DNA of 6,911 nt from an uncultured Clostridia bacterium. Its GTDB lineage: Bacteria > Bacillota > Clostridia > Oscillospirales > Acutalibacteraceae. Position numbers and translations under genes: made by a program. The notes under the pieces are model-generated. The model was given only the letters and a program-made list of their open reading frames with translations, was not told the origin of the DNA and did not search any database. Shown piece after piece: positions 6,026 to 6,911 of this stretch (positions are counted from its first letter, which is position 1; every line of letters begins with the position of its first letter). The stretch covers positions 1-6,911 of the forward strand of contig CALCBQ010000078.1 of NCBI GenBank assembly GCA_937897215.1, in the 5' to 3' direction.

Positions 6026-6256
6026 AAAGGCGAGCAAAGCCAAATCTAACACGACGCAAACACGAATATTTAGCGAATTTTCACTTTTTTACCGTTGATT
6101 TGCACTAGCAAATCTTCCGTCTCAAAAGCAAAAATTCATCTAAATCTTCTGTATTTTCGTTAAGAACACAAAGCAAATATATTTTATTAGTTTATATTTT
6201 CATATGATAGGTGAGATAAATAAAAAAGCGCATTAGATTTAACTTTACTCGCCTTT
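6026..6256 (-). mobile_element. 231-base foldback element (MITE-like or structured RNA) between efp and the zinc-ribbon gene
   Basis: The ends are inverted repeats. Bases 6026-6053 pair with 6229-6256 over 28 positions: 23 Watson-Crick and 5 C-A mismatches on the plus strand, which become G-U pairs on the minus strand. Inside, 6064-6088 folds on 6124-6149. Its 14-position core (6075-6088 with 6124-6137) again has two positions that pair only on the minus strand, as G-U. It is capped by a perfect 7-bp stem, GATTTGC (6097-6103) with GCAAATC (6108-6114). A further AT-rich 7-bp stem pairs 6175-6181 with 6193-6199. No ORF of note is seen. The left end abuts the efp stop codon and the right end abuts the next ribosome binding site, with no clear target-site duplication. 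It could be a non-autonomous transposable element, or a structured RNA or single-stranded DNA foldback read from the minus strand. I found no clear minus-strand promoter. Confidence 0.65.
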
Positions 6257-6268
6257 GGAGGAATAAAA

Positions 6269-6694
6269 ATGATGACAGTAACAGAAAAAGTAGCATATCT
6301 TAAAGGACTTGTTGAAGGTCTTGATTTTGATAAAGACGATAAAGAAACAAAGGTTATCAACGCAGTTCTCGACGTACTTGAAGACCTTGCTCTTGCAGTA
6401 AGCGACCTTGACGACGAAATGGTAGTTGTTACAGAACAGCTTGACGCTGTTGACGAAGACCTTGCGGACCTTGAAGAAATCTTCTATGAAGAATGCGACG
6501 ATTGTGATTGCGATTGTGATGATTGCGACTGCGACTGCGACGAAGATATGTATGAAGTTGAATGCCCTAACTGTGGCGAATTAATCTATTTCGATGAAGA
6601 AATCATTTGCGAAGGCAAAGCAGATTGTCCTGCTTGCGGCGAAGTTCTTGAATTCGAAACAGAAGAATGCGACTGCTGCGGCGACGACGAATAA
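6269..6694 (+). CDS. CD1247 N-terminal domain protein with Cys/Asp tract and zinc ribbon
   Basis: 141 very acidic residues. The N-terminus, MMTVTEKVAYLKGLVEGLDFD with following helices to about residue 70, matches what I recall as the CD1247 N-terminal domain, found in many Clostridia and likely helical or coiled-coil. Next is a tract of alternating Asp and Cys (residues 76-91, seven Cys). A zinc ribbon follows with CPNC (99-102) and CPAC (120-123), and a final CDCCGDDE. There are 15 Cys in all, so it is probably a metal-binding or redox-sensitive cytoplasmic protein. The precise function is unknown to me. GGAGGA at 6257-6262 supports the ATG at 6269, with a second ATG at 6272. It is followed by a strong terminator. 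No convincing promoter is seen in the element upstream, so read-through from efp is likely. Confidence 0.8.
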   Translation: MMTVTEKVAYLKGLVEGLDFDKDDKETKVINAVLDVLEDLALAVSDLDDEMVVVTEQLDAVDEDLADLEEIFYEECDDCDCDCDDCDCDCDEDMYEVECPNCGELIYFDEEIICEGKADCPACGEVLEFETEECDCCGDDE

Positions 6695-6712
6695 TTTATT
6701 CTAAAAAAATTT

Positions 6713-6740
6713 AGGACTACCAAATCGGTAGTCCTTTTTT
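6713..6740 (+). terminator. Intrinsic terminator after the zinc-ribbon gene
   Basis: A perfect 9-bp stem, AGGACTACC (6713-6721) with GGTAGTCCT (6727-6735), has a five-base loop and leads into a run of six T (6735-6740), then G and three more T. It lies 18 bases after the stop codon and should end the efp/zinc-ribbon transcript. Confidence 0.92.
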
Positions 6741-6744
6741 GTTT

Positions 6745-6761
6745 GACAAACTCCAATTTAT
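6745..6761 (+). repeat. 17-bp direct repeat, copy 2
   Basis: Identical to 47-63 (GACAAACTCCAATTTAT), same orientation. Here the preceding TT makes a consensus TTGACA at 6743-6748, but I see no good -10 box at the right distance, so a promoter role is unproven. Confidence 0.6.
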
Positions 6762-6770
6762 ATATTCATA

Positions 6771-6799
6771 TTGCAAACTTGACTATAAAATGCTACAAT
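6771..6799 (+). promoter_or_regulatory. Predicted promoter of the last gene (extended -10)
   Basis: TTGCAA (6771-6776) is followed after exactly 17 bases by TACAAT (6794-6799), and TGC precedes the -10 box as an extended -10. The gene's AGGTG ribosome binding site (6809-6813) starts 10 bases downstream, so the leader would be very short. Confidence 0.6.
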
Positions 6800-6819
6800 T
6801 TATCTATGAGGTGATTGTT

Positions 6820-6911
6820 ATGACAAACAACAAAAAAATGATGAATGTCTATACTGTTATGTGGGGCATTATCGCAGTAGTTTACGGACTTTGGATGTCA
6901 GTTTTTATGAG
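6820..6911 (+). CDS. Hypothetical membrane protein, N-terminal fragment (cut by window edge)
   Basis: Thirty codons are visible from the ATG at 6820, which has AGGTG at 6809-6813 with 6-base spacing. The peptide starts with a short polar, Lys-containing stretch (MTNNKKMMNVY), then a hydrophobic, aromatic-rich helix from about residue 11 (VYTVMWGIIAVVYGLWMSVFM). This looks like a first transmembrane helix with a cytoplasmic N-terminus. Too little is present to assign a family. Confidence 0.65.
   Translation, partial: MTNNKKMMNVYTVMWGIIAVVYGLWMSVFM

Noticed and set aside
6180..6208. TATGAT (6203-6208) as -10 of a promoter for the zinc-ribbon gene
   Set aside because: There is no TTG-type -35 box 16-18 bases upstream, and the sequence lies within the AT-rich part of the foldback element.
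6779..6799. TTGACT (6779-6784) paired with TACAAT (6794-6799)
   Set aside because: The spacer is only 9 bases; TTGCAA at 6771 gives the correct 17.

Overview
The window is AT-rich bacterial DNA with strong AGGAGG-type ribosome binding sites, short gaps and TTG/ATG starts. A Gram-positive-type MecA adaptor homologue and a CD1247-type zinc-ribbon protein point to the class Clostridia, perhaps an Oscillospiraceae/Ruminococcaceae-like gut anaerobe. The lineage is inferred from gene content only.

Layout. Bases 1-163 hold the tail of an unseen upstream region and an extended -10 promoter for rpe (164-832, ribulose-phosphate 3-epimerase). A MecA-like ClpC adaptor (833-1351, minus strand) converges on rpe with its stop codon directly abutting the rpe stop. 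From the 99-base gap beyond it, a tight four-gene plus-strand operon runs from 1451 to 5385. It encodes an RnfD/NqrB-like membrane protein, an RnfE-like protein, an RnfA-like protein, and a membrane-anchored protein with a DUF4015-like (glycosyl-hydrolase-fold) domain. Next come efp (5468-6025, elongation factor P, with its own promoter), a 231-base foldback element (6026-6256), and a Cys/Asp-rich CD1247-type zinc-ribbon gene (6269-6694) closed by a good intrinsic terminator. A truncated membrane-protein gene with its own promoter starts at 6820.

How the genes may work together. rpe, efp and mecA are housekeeping genes. The unusual part is the Rnf-like operon. It holds only the three integral membrane subunits (D, E, A order) and lacks the redox subunits RnfB, RnfC and RnfG. 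Three of the four cysteines that hold the intramembrane [2Fe-2S] cluster in classical RnfA/RnfE are replaced. The D and E subunits carry long tails of opposite charge. The co-transcribed extracytoplasmic protein has lost family acidic residues. I infer an Rnf/Nqr-derived membrane complex that has probably lost classical electron transfer and gained another role. This is the best candidate for an undescribed system here.

The second notable item is the foldback element between efp and the CD1247-type gene. It has a 28-bp terminal stem and an internal long hairpin. Within these two long stems, seven non-Watson-Crick positions are all G-U pairs on the minus strand and C-A mismatches on the plus strand. 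Removing it would leave a normal 12-base operon junction.
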